From Pseudomonas farsensis (GTDB lineage Bacteria; Pseudomonadota; Gammaproteobacteria; Pseudomonadales; Pseudomonadaceae), in contig NZ_JABWRF020000003.1 in assembly GCF_014268805.2 (NCBI RefSeq), positions 710,501 to 774,500 on the forward strand: a stretch of 64,000 bases of DNA, in the 5' to 3' direction. Positions 1-8,928 of the stretch are shown piece by piece. A program made the translations under genes and the position numbers. Under the pieces are notes generated by a model. The model saw only the letters and a list, made by a program, of their open reading frames with translations. It did not search any database and was not told the DNA's origin. Positions within the stretch are counted from its first letter, which is position 1. Each line of letters begins with the position of its first letter.

Positions 1-1
1 G

Positions 2-1093
2 GGCGATGCCAATGCCGTGCTGCGCCACAAGCCGCATGGCGTGGTTGCGGTGTTTGGCCCTTACAACTTCCCAGGGCACCTGCCCAACGGGCATATCGTG
101 CCGGCGCTGCTGGCCGGTAACTGCGTGGTGTTCAAGCCCAGTGAACTCACGCCCAAGGTCGCCGAGCTGACCGTGCAGTGCTGGGTTGAGGCCGGATTGC
201 CCGACGGGGTGCTCAACCTGGTGCAGGGTGCGCGCGAAACCGGCGTGGCACTGGCGGCCAATGCCGGTATCGATGGCCTGTTCTTCACCGGCTCCAGCCG
301 AACCGGCAACCTGTTGCACCAACAGTTCGCCGGGCGCCCGGACAAGATCCTTGCCTTGGAGATGGGCGGCAACAACCCGCTGGTGGTCGATGAGGTCAAG
401 GACCTGGACGCTGCGGTGTACACCATCATCCAGTCGGCCTTCATTTCGGCAGGCCAGCGCTGCACCTGCGCCCGCCGCCTGCTGGTGCCTGAAGGTGCCT
501 GGGGCGATGCGCTGCTGGCGCGCCTGGTAGAGGTCAGCCGCAGCATCAGCGTGGGGGCCTTCGACCAGCAACCAGCGCCGTTCATGGGCTCGGTCATCTC
601 GTTGCAGGCCGCGCAGGCATTGCTGGCGGCGCAGGCCGACTTGCTGGGCAAGGGCGCCCTGGCGCTGCTTGCGATGACCCAACCGCAACCGGGCGCTGCG
701 CTGCTGACCCCCGGGATTATTGATGTAAGTGCGGTGGCCGAGCGCGTCGACGAAGAGTTCTTTGGCCCGCTGCTGCAAGTGGTGCGTTACGCCAACTTCG
801 AGGCGGCCATCGATGAAGCCAACAACACCCAGTACGGCCTGGCCGCCGGACTGCTGTCGGACTCCCATGCCCGCTACCAGCACTTCTGGCTGCGCAGCCG
901 CGCCGGCATCGTCAACTGGAACAAGCAGCTGACTGGCGCTGCCAGCAGCGCGCCCTTTGGCGGGGTGGGTGCCAGCGGCAACCACCGCGCCAGCGCTTAC
1001 TACGCGGCTGACTATTGCGCCTACCCCGTGGCATCGCTGGAGACCGCCAGCCTTGCATTGCCGGCGGCCCTGACGCCGGGCGTCACCCTATAA
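2..1093 (+). CDS. astD: N-succinylglutamate 5-semialdehyde dehydrogenase (5' end outside window)
   Basis: NAD(P)-dependent aldehyde dehydrogenase that oxidises N-succinylglutamate semialdehyde to N-succinylglutamate, the fourth step of the arginine succinyltransferase pathway. The reading frame is open to the left edge, so the N-terminus (roughly 120 residues of a family of about 487) is missing. The ALDH catalytic region is present: the LEMGGNN segment carrying the general-base Glu and GQRCTC carrying the nucleophilic Cys. The C-terminal SAPFGG and GNHRASAYYAADYC region is typical of AstD. It lies 23 bp upstream of astB in the same direction, as in the aru operon of Pseudomonas aeruginosa. 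Identification is secure from sequence plus context. Confidence 0.95.
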   Translation, partial: GDANAVLRHKPHGVVAVFGPYNFPGHLPNGHIVPALLAGNCVVFKPSELTPKVAELTVQCWVEAGLPDGVLNLVQGARETGVALAANAGIDGLFFTGSSRTGNLLHQQFAGRPDKILALEMGGNNPLVVDEVKDLDAAVYTIIQSAFISAGQRCTCARRLLVPEGAWGDALLARLVEVSRSISVGAFDQQPAPFMGSVISLQAAQALLAAQADLLGKGALALLAMTQPQPGAALLTPGIIDVSAVAERVDEEFFGPLLQVVRYANFEAAIDEANNTQYGLAAGLLSDSHARYQHFWLRSRAGIVNWNKQLTGAASSAPFGGVGASGNHRASAYYAADYCAYPVASLETASLALPAALTPGVTL

Positions 1094-1116
1094 CAACAGG
1101 TCTCGGAGCCTAGCCG

Positions 1117-2466
1117 ATGAAATCCTACGAAGTGAATTTTGATGGCCTGGTGGGGCCAACCCACAACTACGGCGGCCTGTCGTACGGCAACGTGGCCTCG
1201 CAAAGCAACAGCCAGCAAGGTTCGAACCCCCGTGAAGCGGCGCGCCAGGGCCTGGCAAAAATGAAGGCGCTGATGGGCATGGGCTTTGTCCAGGGCGTGC
1301 TCGCGCCGCAGGAGCGCCCGGACGTCGCCGCTTTGCGCCGCCTGGGCTTTACCGGCAGTGACGCCGAGGTGATCCGCCGCGCCGCCAAGGAAGACATGCC
1401 GCTGTTGGTGGCCAGTTGCTCGGCATCGAGCATGTGGGTGGCCAACGCGGCCACCGTCAGCCCCAGCGCCGACACCGCAGATGGCCGCGTGCATTTCACC
1501 GCCGCCAACCTCAACTGCAAATACCACCGCAGCATCGAGCACCCGACCACCAGCCGCGTGCTCGGCGCCATGTTCAACGACGACAAGGTCTTCGCCCACC
1601 ACCCGGCGTTGCCGGCCGTTGCGCAGTTCGGTGATGAAGGCGCGGCCAACCACACGCGTTTTTGCCGCAGCTATGGCGAGGCCGGTGTCGAGTTCTTTGT
1701 CTATGGCCGCAGCGCGTTCGACGCCCGTTACCCGGCGCCGCAGAAATACCCGGCGCGCCAGACCCTGGAAGCCTCGCAGGCCGTTGCCCGGCTGCATGGC
1801 TTGAGTGAGGGCGGGGTCGTCTACGCTCAGCAGAACCCTGCGGTGATCGACCAGGGTGTGTTCCACAACGACGTGATTGCGGTGGGTAACGGCGAGGTGC
1901 TGTTCTACCACGAGGATGCCTTCCTCGACACCGACGCGGTGCTTGCGCAACTGCAAGCTAAACTGGCCAGCAAGGGCGGTAACTTCCAGGCCATCTGCGT
2001 GCCGCGTGCGGCGGTAACGGTCGAAGATGCGGTGCGCTCCTACCTGTTCAACAGCCAGTTGCTCAGCCGCGCCGACGGCTCGATGCTGCTGGTGGTGCCA
2101 GAAGAGTGCCGCAACAACGAGCGGGTCTGGGCCTACCTGGCGCAGCTCGCCAGCAGTGGCGGGGCAGTCAAGGAGGTCAAGGTGTTCGACCTCAAGCAGA
2201 GCATGCAGAACGGCGGTGGCCCGGCTTGCCTGCGTTTGCGCGTGGCGCTGAAAGAATCGGAACTGGCGGCGGTCAACCAAGGCGTTATCATGACCGCCCC
2301 GCTGTACGACACCCTGGTGCAATGGGTCGACAAGCACTACCGCGATCGCCTCGTCGAGGCGGACCTTGCCGACCCGCAGTTGCTGGTTGAATGCCGCACG
2401 GCACTGGATGAACTGACCGGCATTCTCAAGCTGGGCTCGGTCTATCCGTTCCAACGCCAACCTTGA
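1117..2466 (+). CDS. astB: N-succinylarginine dihydrolase
   Basis: Hydrolyses N2-succinylarginine to N2-succinylornithine with release of CO2 and two ammonia, the second step of the AST pathway. The protein is 449 aa, the normal family length, and starts with a typical N-terminus (MKSYEVNFDGLVGPTHNYGG). The amidinotransferase-fold catalytic residues are visible: His near residue 250 in FHNDVIAVGNGEVL and Cys near residue 371 in NGGGPACLRL. It sits between astD and the small gene at 2482, all co-directional with short gaps, so it is almost certainly cotranscribed with them. Confidence 0.96.
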   Translation: MKSYEVNFDGLVGPTHNYGGLSYGNVASQSNSQQGSNPREAARQGLAKMKALMGMGFVQGVLAPQERPDVAALRRLGFTGSDAEVIRRAAKEDMPLLVASCSASSMWVANAATVSPSADTADGRVHFTAANLNCKYHRSIEHPTTSRVLGAMFNDDKVFAHHPALPAVAQFGDEGAANHTRFCRSYGEAGVEFFVYGRSAFDARYPAPQKYPARQTLEASQAVARLHGLSEGGVVYAQQNPAVIDQGVFHNDVIAVGNGEVLFYHEDAFLDTDAVLAQLQAKLASKGGNFQAICVPRAAVTVEDAVRSYLFNSQLLSRADGSMLLVVPEECRNNERVWAYLAQLASSGGAVKEVKVFDLKQSMQNGGGPACLRLRVALKESELAAVNQGVIMTAPLYDTLVQWVDKHYRDRLVEADLADPQLLVECRTALDELTGILKLGSVYPFQRQP

Positions 2467-2481
2467 TAGAGAGAATTAGCA

Positions 2482-2772
2482 ATGTCCGACGCCCTGCAAC
2501 TGATCCTGGAAGATGAAGACGGCACCCAGCTGGAAACCTCCTGCACCCGCTTTGCCGTAATGTGGCAAGGCAAGGAAGTGTGGATCCAGCAAGACGGCCG
2601 TGGCCAACTGCTGATCGGCGTCGATGTCGACGAAAACGACACCGAGTACGCCAACCTGTTGCTGCGCCCGATGGCGACCAACCTGGTCAGCCTGCAACTG
2701 GAAATGGAACCGGCTGAGGTCGGTGAAGACGACGATCATGTCCACGGCCCTGACTGCGGCCACCACCACTAA
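2482..2772 (+). CDS. small conserved acidic protein with His-rich tail, in ast operon
   Basis: A 96-aa protein of unknown function, positionally equivalent to the small conserved gene between aruB and aruE in P. aeruginosa. The body is acidic with a probable small beta fold. The C-terminus is strikingly metal-ligand rich: an acidic run followed by HVHGPDCGHHH. The start follows a purine-rich AGAGAGAATT stretch 15 bp after astB, and the gene ends 10 bp before astE. I infer a possible metal-handling role because its downstream neighbour AstE belongs to a zinc-dependent family. No domain with known function was recognised. Confidence 0.8.
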   Translation: MSDALQLILEDEDGTQLETSCTRFAVMWQGKEVWIQQDGRGQLLIGVDVDENDTEYANLLLRPMATNLVSLQLEMEPAEVGEDDDHVHGPDCGHHH

Positions 2773-2782
2773 GGAAGCGCCC

Positions 2783-3790
2783 ATGCTCGCCCTTGGCAAA
2801 CTGCTTGAGCTGACCCTGACCGACCGTGAACCGGCCGAGAAGACCCAAGTGACGAGCCGGGGCGTGCGTTTGCGCTGGCTGGGCGAAGGTGCACTTGAAG
2901 TGCGCCCCCCAGAAAGCGACGACAGCGGCCTCGATGTGCTGCTGTCAGCGGGCATCCATGGCAACGAGACAGCGCCCATCGAGCTGCTCGAAGAGCTGTT
3001 GCATGGTGTTGCCAGTGGGCAGATCACGCCCAAGGCTCGGGTGTTGTTCCTGTTCGGCAACCCGGCGGCCATTCGCAAGGGCGAGCGTTTCATCGAGCAG
3101 GACATCAACCGCCTGTTCAACGGGCGCCATGAGCTGACCAGTGGTTTCGAAGCGCTGCGTGCGGCTGAACTGGAACAGTTTGCCCGGGTGTTCTTCAGCA
3201 AGCCCGGGCGCACCCGCCTGCACTATGACCTGCATACCGCCATACGCGGCTCGAAGATCGAGCAGTTTGCCCTGTACCCGTTCAAGGAGGGGCGCAAGCA
3301 TTCGCGTAACGAACTGGCGCGCCTGGCGGCGGCCGGCATGCAAGCCGTGCTGCTGCAGAGCAAACCTTCGATCACTTTCAGCGCGTTTACCTACGAGCAG
3401 CTCGATGCCGAGGCTTTTACCTTGGAGTTGGGCAAGGCGCGGCCATTTGGGCAGAACGAGCAAGTCAACCTCGATAAGCTGCACACCCGCCTGGTGCAGA
3501 TCATCGAAGGCACTGAGCCGCAGGCTGATGCCTCGCTTGCCGGGCTCAAGCTGTTCAGCGTGGCCCGCGAAATCATCAAGCACAGCGACAGCTTTCACCT
3601 GCACCTGCCGGCGGACATCGAAAACTTCTCCGAACTGAGCAAAGGCTACCTGCTTGCCGAAGACCTGGCCGAAATGCGCTGGGTGGTCGAGGAAGAGGGC
3701 GCGCGCATCATCTTCCCCAACCCCAAGGTCCGCAACGGGCTGCGCGCGGGCATTCTGGTAGTGCCGGATTCGGGGCAGCGGCTCGGTTGA
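2783..3790 (+). CDS. astE: succinylglutamate desuccinylase
   Basis: Zinc-dependent hydrolase of the AstE/aspartoacylase (M14-like) family; releases succinate and glutamate in the last AST step. The 335-aa form starting at the ATG at 2783 is chosen because AAGGAAG lies just upstream and MLALGKLLELTLTDREP is a usual AstE N-terminus. The frame stays open further upstream only through the preceding gene. Zinc ligands are visible in SAGIHGNETAPIELL (His and Glu) and in YDLHTAIRG (His). Last gene of the operon; the 275 bp that follow carry the alaS promoter. Confidence 0.95.
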   Translation: MLALGKLLELTLTDREPAEKTQVTSRGVRLRWLGEGALEVRPPESDDSGLDVLLSAGIHGNETAPIELLEELLHGVASGQITPKARVLFLFGNPAAIRKGERFIEQDINRLFNGRHELTSGFEALRAAELEQFARVFFSKPGRTRLHYDLHTAIRGSKIEQFALYPFKEGRKHSRNELARLAAAGMQAVLLQSKPSITFSAFTYEQLDAEAFTLELGKARPFGQNEQVNLDKLHTRLVQIIEGTEPQADASLAGLKLFSVAREIIKHSDSFHLHLPADIENFSELSKGYLLAEDLAEMRWVVEEEGARIIFPNPKVRNGLRAGILVVPDSGQRLG

Positions 3791-3977
3791 GTACCGGGTT
3801 TTTTGGATCCGATGGCCGATGAAAACCTTTTAATTCACCGGCTGTTCCATTTTCCCTTGGCATGGGCGGTAATAGGCTTGCCAGTGGCGAAACGCTGCAT
3901 TTAGCATCGCCCCATGTCATTTTCTGTTTGAACACGCTCAAAACCGTCCGATTGGCGGTTTCTTGCACATAAACACA

Positions 3978-4006
3978 CTGCACCGAGCCTGCAGGACCGA
4001 TATAAT
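3978..4006 (+). promoter_or_regulatory. candidate sigma70 promoter of alaS
   Basis: A perfect TATAAT -10 hexamer at 4001-4006 is preceded at 17-bp spacing by CTGCAC (3978-3983), a weak -35. Initiation near 4013 would leave a leader of about 50 nt before the alaS ATG at 4066. This is a prediction from sequence only. Confidence 0.55.
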
Positions 4007-4065
4007 GCGGCCCTTTGCCGTCGTTTCGACGATTCGACGTGGCCGCCGTTTCCGTGGAAGAACCT

Positions 4066-6690
4066 ATGAAAAGCGCTGAAATCCGTGAAGCCTTCCTTCG
4101 CTTCTTCGAAGAGCAAGGGCACACCCGCGTCGCCTCCAGCTCTCTGATTCCGGGCGACGACCCGACCCTGCTGTTCACCAACGCCGGTATGAACCAGTTC
4201 AAGGACTGCTTCCTGGGCCAGGAAAAGCGCGCCTATACCCGCGCTGTGAGCAGCCAGAAATGCGTGCGTGCCGGCGGCAAGCACAACGACCTGGAAAACG
4301 TCGGCTATACCGCGCGTCACCACACGTTCTTCGAAATGCTGGGCAACTTCAGCTTCGGTGACTATTTCAAGCGCGATGCAATCACCTTCGCCTGGACCTT
4401 CCTGACCTCCGAGCAGTGGTTGAACCTGCCCAAGGAAAAGCTCTGGGTCACCGTCTACGCAAGCGATGACGAAGCCTACGATATCTGGACCAAAGAGGTC
4501 GGCGTGCCGGCCGAGCGCATGGTGCGCATCGGCGACAACAAAGGCGCCCCGTACGCCTCCGACAACTTCTGGACCATGGGTGATACCGGCCCTTGCGGCC
4601 CGTGCACCGAGATCTTCTACGACCACGGCGCCGATATCTGGGGTGGCCCGCCCGGCTCGCCAGAAGAAGACGGTGACCGCTACATCGAGATCTGGAACAA
4701 CGTCTTCATGCAGTTCAACCGCACCGCCGACGGCGTGCTGCACCCGCTGCCGGCGCCGTCGGTGGACACCGGCATGGGCCTTGAACGCATCAGTGCGGTC
4801 ATGCAGCACGTGCACTCGAACTACGAGATCGACCTGTTCCAGAGCCTGCTGGCTGCCGCCGCCGAGGCCATTGGCTGCAACAACGAAGAGCAACCATCGC
4901 TGAAGGTGGTCGCCGACCACATCCGTTCGTGCGGCTTCCTGATCGCCGATGGCGTGCTGCCTTCGAACGAAGGCCGTGGCTATGTGCTGCGCCGCATCAT
5001 TCGTCGCGCCTGCCGCCACGGTAACAAGCTGGGCGCCAAGGGCAGCTTCTTCCACAAGATCGTCGCGGCGCTGGTCAACGAGATGGGCGAAGCCTTCGTT
5101 GAGCTGAAAACCCAGCAGGCGCACATCGAGCGCGTGCTCAAGACCGAAGAAGAGCAGTTTGCTAAAACGCTGGAGCAGGGCTTGCGCATCCTCGAGCAGG
5201 ACCTGGCGCAGTTGCAGGGCAGCGTGGTTCCGGGTGATGTGGTGTTCAAGCTGTATGACACCTTCGGCTTCCCGATGGACCTGACCGCCGATATCGCCCG
5301 CGAGCGCGAGTTGACCATCGACGAAGCCGGTTTCGAACGCGAAATGGACGCCCAGCGTGAGCGTGCGCGCTCCGCCAGCGCCTTCGGCATGGATTACAAC
5401 AGCCTGGTCAAGGTCGATACCGCCACAGATTTCCTCGGCTACGAGGCTACCGAAGGCCAGGGCAAGATCATCGCCTTGTACAAGGACGGCCAGGCGGTCG
5501 ACCAGCTTGGTGAAGGCGAGCAGGGCGTCGTGGTGCTGGACCGCACCCCGTTCTATGCCGAATCCGGCGGCCAGATTGGCGACACCGGCTTCCTGCAGGC
5601 TGACGCTGCGCGCTTTGACGTGCGTGATACCACCAAGACCGGCGGTGCCTTCCTGCACCACGGCGTGGTTGCCAGCGGCGCGCTGCTGATCGGTGCGCCG
5701 GTCGAGGCCAAGGTTGACGCCCAGGTGCAGCACGCCACGGCGCTGAACCACTCGGCGACCCACCTGCTGCACGAAGCGCTGCGCCAGGTGCTGGGCGAGC
5801 ACGTCCAGCAGAAGGGCTCGCTGGTCGACAGCCAGCGCCTGCGCTTTGACTTCAGCCACTTCGAGGCGGTAACCCCTGCGCAAATCAAGGCGCTGGAGGA
5901 CATCGTCAACCGCGAAGTGCGCCGCAACACCCCGATTCAGACCGAGCTGACCGACATCGAAACTGCCAAGGCCAAAGGCGCCATGGCGCTGTTCGGTGAA
6001 AAGTACGGCGACACCGTGCGCGTACTGAGCATGGGCGGCGACTTCTCCGTTGAGCTGTGTGGCGGTATCCACGCCAAGCGCACCGGCGATATCAGCCTGT
6101 TCAAGATCATCAGCGAAGGCGGCGTAGCCTCTGGCGTGCGCCGTATCGAAGCGGTCACCGGCGCCGTTGCGCTGGCCTACCTGAACGCTGCTGAAGAGCA
6201 GGTCAAGGAAGCCGCCCAACTGGTCAAGGGCAACCGTGACAACCTGATCGACAAGCTGTCGGCTGTGCTTGAGCGCAACCGTCAGCTGGAAAAGCAGCTC
6301 GAACAGTTGCAGGCCAAGGCCGCCAGCGCCGCAGGGGATGATCTCTCCAGTGCGGCTGTTGAGGTCAAGGGTGCCAAGGTCCTTGCCGCCCGCCTTGATG
6401 GGCAGGATGGCAAGGCACTGTTGGCGCTCGTCGATCAACTGAAGAACAAGCTCGGCCACGCAGTGATCCTGCTGGGCAGCGAGCATGAGGGCAAGGTCGT
6501 GCTGGTGGCTGGCGTGACCAAGGACCTCTCCGGCCAACTCAAGGCTGGCGACCTGATGAAACAAGCCGCTGCGGCGGTCGGTGGCAAGGGCGGTGGTCGC
6601 CCTGACATGGCTCAGGGTGGTGGCGTTGATGTCGCCGCGCTGGACAAGGCCCTGGCCCTGGCAGTGCCGTTCGCCGAGCAGGGACTTTGA
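4066..6690 (+). CDS. alaS: alanyl-tRNA synthetase
   Basis: Class II aminoacyl-tRNA synthetase that charges tRNA-Ala. The ATG at 4066 (MKSAEIREAFLRFFEEQGH) gives 874 aa, the usual pseudomonad length; upstream in-frame codons extend into the promoter leader. In order: catalytic core about residues 1-240 with the RHHTFFEMLGNFSFGDYFK motif 2 region; tRNA-recognition domain; editing domain from about 550, with the zinc motif HSATHLLHEAL and the later C-GGIHA element; a coiled coil; and the glycine-rich C-Ala domain ending GGKGGGRPDMAQGGG. Followed by lysC, as in P. aeruginosa. Confidence 0.98.
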   Translation: MKSAEIREAFLRFFEEQGHTRVASSSLIPGDDPTLLFTNAGMNQFKDCFLGQEKRAYTRAVSSQKCVRAGGKHNDLENVGYTARHHTFFEMLGNFSFGDYFKRDAITFAWTFLTSEQWLNLPKEKLWVTVYASDDEAYDIWTKEVGVPAERMVRIGDNKGAPYASDNFWTMGDTGPCGPCTEIFYDHGADIWGGPPGSPEEDGDRYIEIWNNVFMQFNRTADGVLHPLPAPSVDTGMGLERISAVMQHVHSNYEIDLFQSLLAAAAEAIGCNNEEQPSLKVVADHIRSCGFLIADGVLPSNEGRGYVLRRIIRRACRHGNKLGAKGSFFHKIVAALVNEMGEAFVELKTQQAHIERVLKTEEEQFAKTLEQGLRILEQDLAQLQGSVVPGDVVFKLYDTFGFPMDLTADIARERELTIDEAGFEREMDAQRERARSASAFGMDYNSLVKVDTATDFLGYEATEGQGKIIALYKDGQAVDQLGEGEQGVVVLDRTPFYAESGGQIGDTGFLQADAARFDVRDTTKTGGAFLHHGVVASGALLIGAPVEAKVDAQVQHATALNHSATHLLHEALRQVLGEHVQQKGSLVDSQRLRFDFSHFEAVTPAQIKALEDIVNREVRRNTPIQTELTDIETAKAKGAMALFGEKYGDTVRVLSMGGDFSVELCGGIHAKRTGDISLFKIISEGGVASGVRRIEAVTGAVALAYLNAAEEQVKEAAQLVKGNRDNLIDKLSAVLERNRQLEKQLEQLQAKAASAAGDDLSSAAVEVKGAKVLAARLDGQDGKALLALVDQLKNKLGHAVILLGSEHEGKVVLVAGVTKDLSGQLKAGDLMKQAAAAVGGKGGGRPDMAQGGGVDVAALDKALALAVPFAEQGL

Positions 6691-6773
6691 GATGGAGCGG
6701 CCGCCGTGTGAACGGTGGTCGCGCCATGTTGGATTGTTTTTTGGGGCCCCTGGTGGGCTGAGGCACCTTTGAA

Positions 6774-8009
6774 ATGGCGTTGATCGTACAGAAATTTGGC
6801 GGTACCTCTGTCGGTTCCATCGAGCGGATCGAGCAGGTAGCCGACAAGGTCAAGAAATTCCGTGAGTCGGGCGACGACCTGGTCGTCGTGCTGTCGGCCA
6901 TGAGCGGGGAAACCAACCGCCTGATCGACCTGGCCAAGCAGATCACCGAAAAGCCTGAACCGCGTGAGCTTGACGTGATCGTGTCGACTGGCGAGCAGGT
7001 GACCATTGCACTGCTGACGATGGCCCTGATGAAGCGTGGCGTGCCTGCGGTGTCCTACACCGGCAACCAGGTGCGCATTCTCACCGACAGCGCGCACAAC
7101 AAGGCGCGCATCCTGCAGATCGACGACCAGAAGATCCGTGCCGACCTCAAGGCTGGCCGTGTGGTGGTGGTTGCTGGTTTCCAGGGCGTCGATGAGCAAG
7201 GCAACATCACCACCCTCGGTCGTGGCGGCTCCGACACCACTGGCGTTGCCCTGGCGGCGGCGCTGAAGGCTGACGAGTGCCAGATCTACACCGATGTCGA
7301 TGGTGTCTATACCACCGACCCACGTGTGGTGCCGCACGCGCGGCGTCTGGAGAAGATCACCTTTGAAGAGATGCTGGAAATGGCCAGCCTCGGTTCCAAG
7401 GTGCTGCAGATCCGTTCGGTGGAGTTCGCCGGCAAGTACAACGTCCCGCTGCGCGTGCTGCACAGCTTCAAGGAGGGTCCGGGTACCCTCATTACCATTG
7501 ATGAAGAGGAATCCATGGAACAGCCGATCATTTCCGGTATCGCCTTCAACCGTGATGAAGCCAAGCTGACCATTCGTGGCGTGCCGGATACCCCAGGCGT
7601 TGCGTTCAAGATCCTCGGCCCGATCAGTGCTTCGAACATCGAAGTCGACATGATCGTGCAGAACGTCTCGCACGATAACACCACCGACTTCACCTTCACC
7701 GTGCACCGCAACGAGTACGACAATGCGCTGAGCGTGTTGCAGAAGACCGCCAACGAAATCGGCGCGCGTGAAGTGATCGGCGACACCAAGATCGCCAAGG
7801 TGTCGATTGTCGGCGTTGGCATGCGTTCCCACGCAGGTGTTGCCAGCCGCATGTTCGAAGCCCTGGCCAAGGAGAGCATCAATATCCAGATGATCTCCAC
7901 CTCCGAGATCAAGGTCTCGGTGGTGATCGAAGAGAAGTACCTCGAACTGGCTGTACGTGCGCTGCACACCGCGTTCGAACTCGACGCACCTGTACGACAG
8001 AGCGAGTAA
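6774..8009 (+). CDS. lysC: aspartate kinase (probable alpha/beta subunit gene)
   Basis: Phosphorylates aspartate, the first step towards lysine, threonine and methionine. 411 aa. The amino-acid kinase domain occupies about residues 1-235: KFGGTSVG at the N-terminus, then GRGGSDTTGVALAAAL. Two ACT domains follow from about 260. An in-frame ATG at 7515, nine bases after an AGAGGA sequence, would produce a 164-residue protein of the two ACT domains. That matches the internally started beta subunit known in some other bacterial LysC enzymes. Lies 83 bp after alaS and upstream of rsmA, a conserved pseudomonad order. Confidence 0.97.
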   Translation: MALIVQKFGGTSVGSIERIEQVADKVKKFRESGDDLVVVLSAMSGETNRLIDLAKQITEKPEPRELDVIVSTGEQVTIALLTMALMKRGVPAVSYTGNQVRILTDSAHNKARILQIDDQKIRADLKAGRVVVVAGFQGVDEQGNITTLGRGGSDTTGVALAAALKADECQIYTDVDGVYTTDPRVVPHARRLEKITFEEMLEMASLGSKVLQIRSVEFAGKYNVPLRVLHSFKEGPGTLITIDEEESMEQPIISGIAFNRDEAKLTIRGVPDTPGVAFKILGPISASNIEVDMIVQNVSHDNTTDFTFTVHRNEYDNALSVLQKTANEIGAREVIGDTKIAKVSIVGVGMRSHAGVASRMFEALAKESINIQMISTSEIKVSVVIEEKYLELAVRALHTAFELDAPVRQSE

Positions 8010-8020
8010 CACGTAGCCCA

Positions 8021-8053
8021 AAGGGGCGCGGCTTGCCGCGCCCTTCGCGTTTC
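8021..8053 (+). terminator. hairpin downstream of lysC
   Basis: An 11-bp GC-rich stem (AGGGGCGCGGC, loop TT, GCCGCGCCCTT) begins 12 nt after the lysC stop. The U-tract is poor (TCGCGTTTC), so termination may be partial. Confidence 0.5.
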
Positions 8054-8177
8054 TGGCTATCAGAGGGGCTCCTGTCCAGGTGCCTCTGGTGGCCATTACG
8101 GGCCCGTGCCGTCGTCCCCGGCCGGGCCCTGCTTACCAAAGACTGTTGTCCCTGAAAGATTCGTTAAGGAGAAATGT

Positions 8178-8366
8178 ATGTTGATTCTGACTCGCCGGTG
8201 CGCCGAGAGCCTGATCATTGGCGATGGCGAGATCACCGTAACGGTGCTTGGCGTCAAAGGTAATCAGGTGCGTATTGGTGTGAGCGCGCCCAAGGAAGTG
8301 GCCGTTCACCGCGAGGAAATCTACCTGCGCATCAAGAAAGAGAAGGACGAAGAACCAAGCCTTTAA
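8178..8366 (+). CDS. rsmA: carbon storage regulator RsmA/CsrA
   Basis: Small dimeric RNA-binding protein that represses translation by binding GGA motifs in mRNA leaders; in pseudomonads it is counteracted by Gac-controlled small RNAs. The 62-aa product from the ATG at 8178 begins MLILTRRCAESLIIGD, the conserved family N-terminus, and has VHREEIYLRI near the C-terminal half, the usual RNA-contact region. AAGGAG at 8166-8171 is the ribosome site; the overlapping ATG at 8174 is out of frame. Follows lysC as in P. aeruginosa. Relevant to the motility genes elsewhere in the window. Confidence 0.97.
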   Translation: MLILTRRCAESLIIGDGEITVTVLGVKGNQVRIGVSAPKEVAVHREEIYLRIKKEKDEEPSL

Positions 8367-8391
8367 TTTTTTTGAAGTTTTTTTCAAAAAA
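8367..8391 (+). terminator. AT-only hairpin after rsmA
   Basis: TTTTTTGAA and TTCAAAAAA form an AT-rich stem immediately after the rsmA stop. It is not a classical GC-rich terminator, so it is a weak call. Confidence 0.3.
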
Positions 8392-8395
8392 GGGT

Positions 8396-8424
8396 TTGCA
8401 AACGGGGAGGGGTCTGGTTAATAT
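8396..8424 (+). promoter_or_regulatory. stable-RNA promoter of tRNA-Ser
   Basis: TTGCAA (8396-8401), 17-bp spacer, TAATAT (8419-8424), then a GC-rich discriminator ACGCCCCG, as expected of a stringently controlled tRNA promoter. Predicted start is about 8431, eight bases before the tRNA. Confidence 0.65.
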
Positions 8425-8438
8425 ACGCCCCGTGTTGC

Positions 8439-8529
8439 GGTGAGGTGGCCGAGTGGCCGAAGGCGCTCCCCTGCTAAGGGAGTATACCTCATAAGGGTAT
8501 CGGGGGTTCGAATCCCCCCTTCACCGCCA
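8439..8529 (+). tRNA. tRNA-Ser (anticodon GCT)
   Basis: A 91-nt class II tRNA with encoded CCA. The acceptor stem GGTGAGG pairs with CTTCACC, the anticodon loop is CTGCTAA, and a long variable arm precedes GGTTCGAAT in the T-arm. Reads AGC/AGU serine codons. Confidence 0.97.
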
Positions 8530-8593
8530 TTATTCGCTTAGTGCGCTGTAAACGGTCAAAAACTTAAGTCGTTGAATTTAAACGGAAAAGTTC

Positions 8594-8621
8594 TTGATAA
8601 AACGATATAGCGACCTATAAT
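8594..8621 (+). promoter_or_regulatory. promoter of tRNA-Arg cluster
   Basis: TTGATA (8594-8599), 16-bp spacer, perfect TATAAT (8616-8621), then a GC-rich discriminator. It lies 15 bp before the first of three tRNA-Arg genes. Confidence 0.7.
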
Positions 8622-8635
8622 GCGCGGCAAGACAC

Positions 8636-8712
8636 GGACTCATAGCTCAGCTGGATAGAGTACTCGGCTACGAACCGAGCGGTCGGAGGTTCGAATCCTC
8701 CTGAGTCCGCCA
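8636..8712 (+). tRNA. tRNA-Arg (anticodon ACG), copy 1
   Basis: A 77-nt tRNA with encoded CCA. Acceptor GGACTCA pairs with TGAGTCC; the anticodon loop is CTACGAA. Identical to copy 3. Confidence 0.97.
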
Positions 8713-8780
8713 CTTTTGAAGTGGCTTTGTTTCAAAGCTGCTTCAGGCACCAGTGGTAATCTGGTCTAAAACTACCCCAC

Positions 8781-8857
8781 GGACCCATAGCTCAGCTGGA
8801 TAGAGTACTCGGCTACGAACCGAGCGGTCAGAGGTTCGAATCCTCTTGGGTCCGCCA
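8781..8857 (+). tRNA. tRNA-Arg (anticodon ACG), copy 2
   Basis: A 77-nt tRNA with CCA. It differs from its two neighbours by paired changes in the acceptor stem (GGACCCA/TGGGTCC) and in the T-stem (AGAGG/CCTCT), so pairing is kept. Same anticodon. Confidence 0.97.
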
Positions 8858-8928
8858 CTTTTGAAGTGGTTTTGCTTGCAAAGCTGTTTCAGCGCCAGTG
8901 GTAATCTGGCATAAAAAATACCACCTAC

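Noticed and set aside
3901..6564. 887-aa open frame antisense to alaS
   Set aside because: Mirror of a highly conserved GC-rich gene; no ribosome site or family resemblance. High-GC third positions generate long antisense frames.
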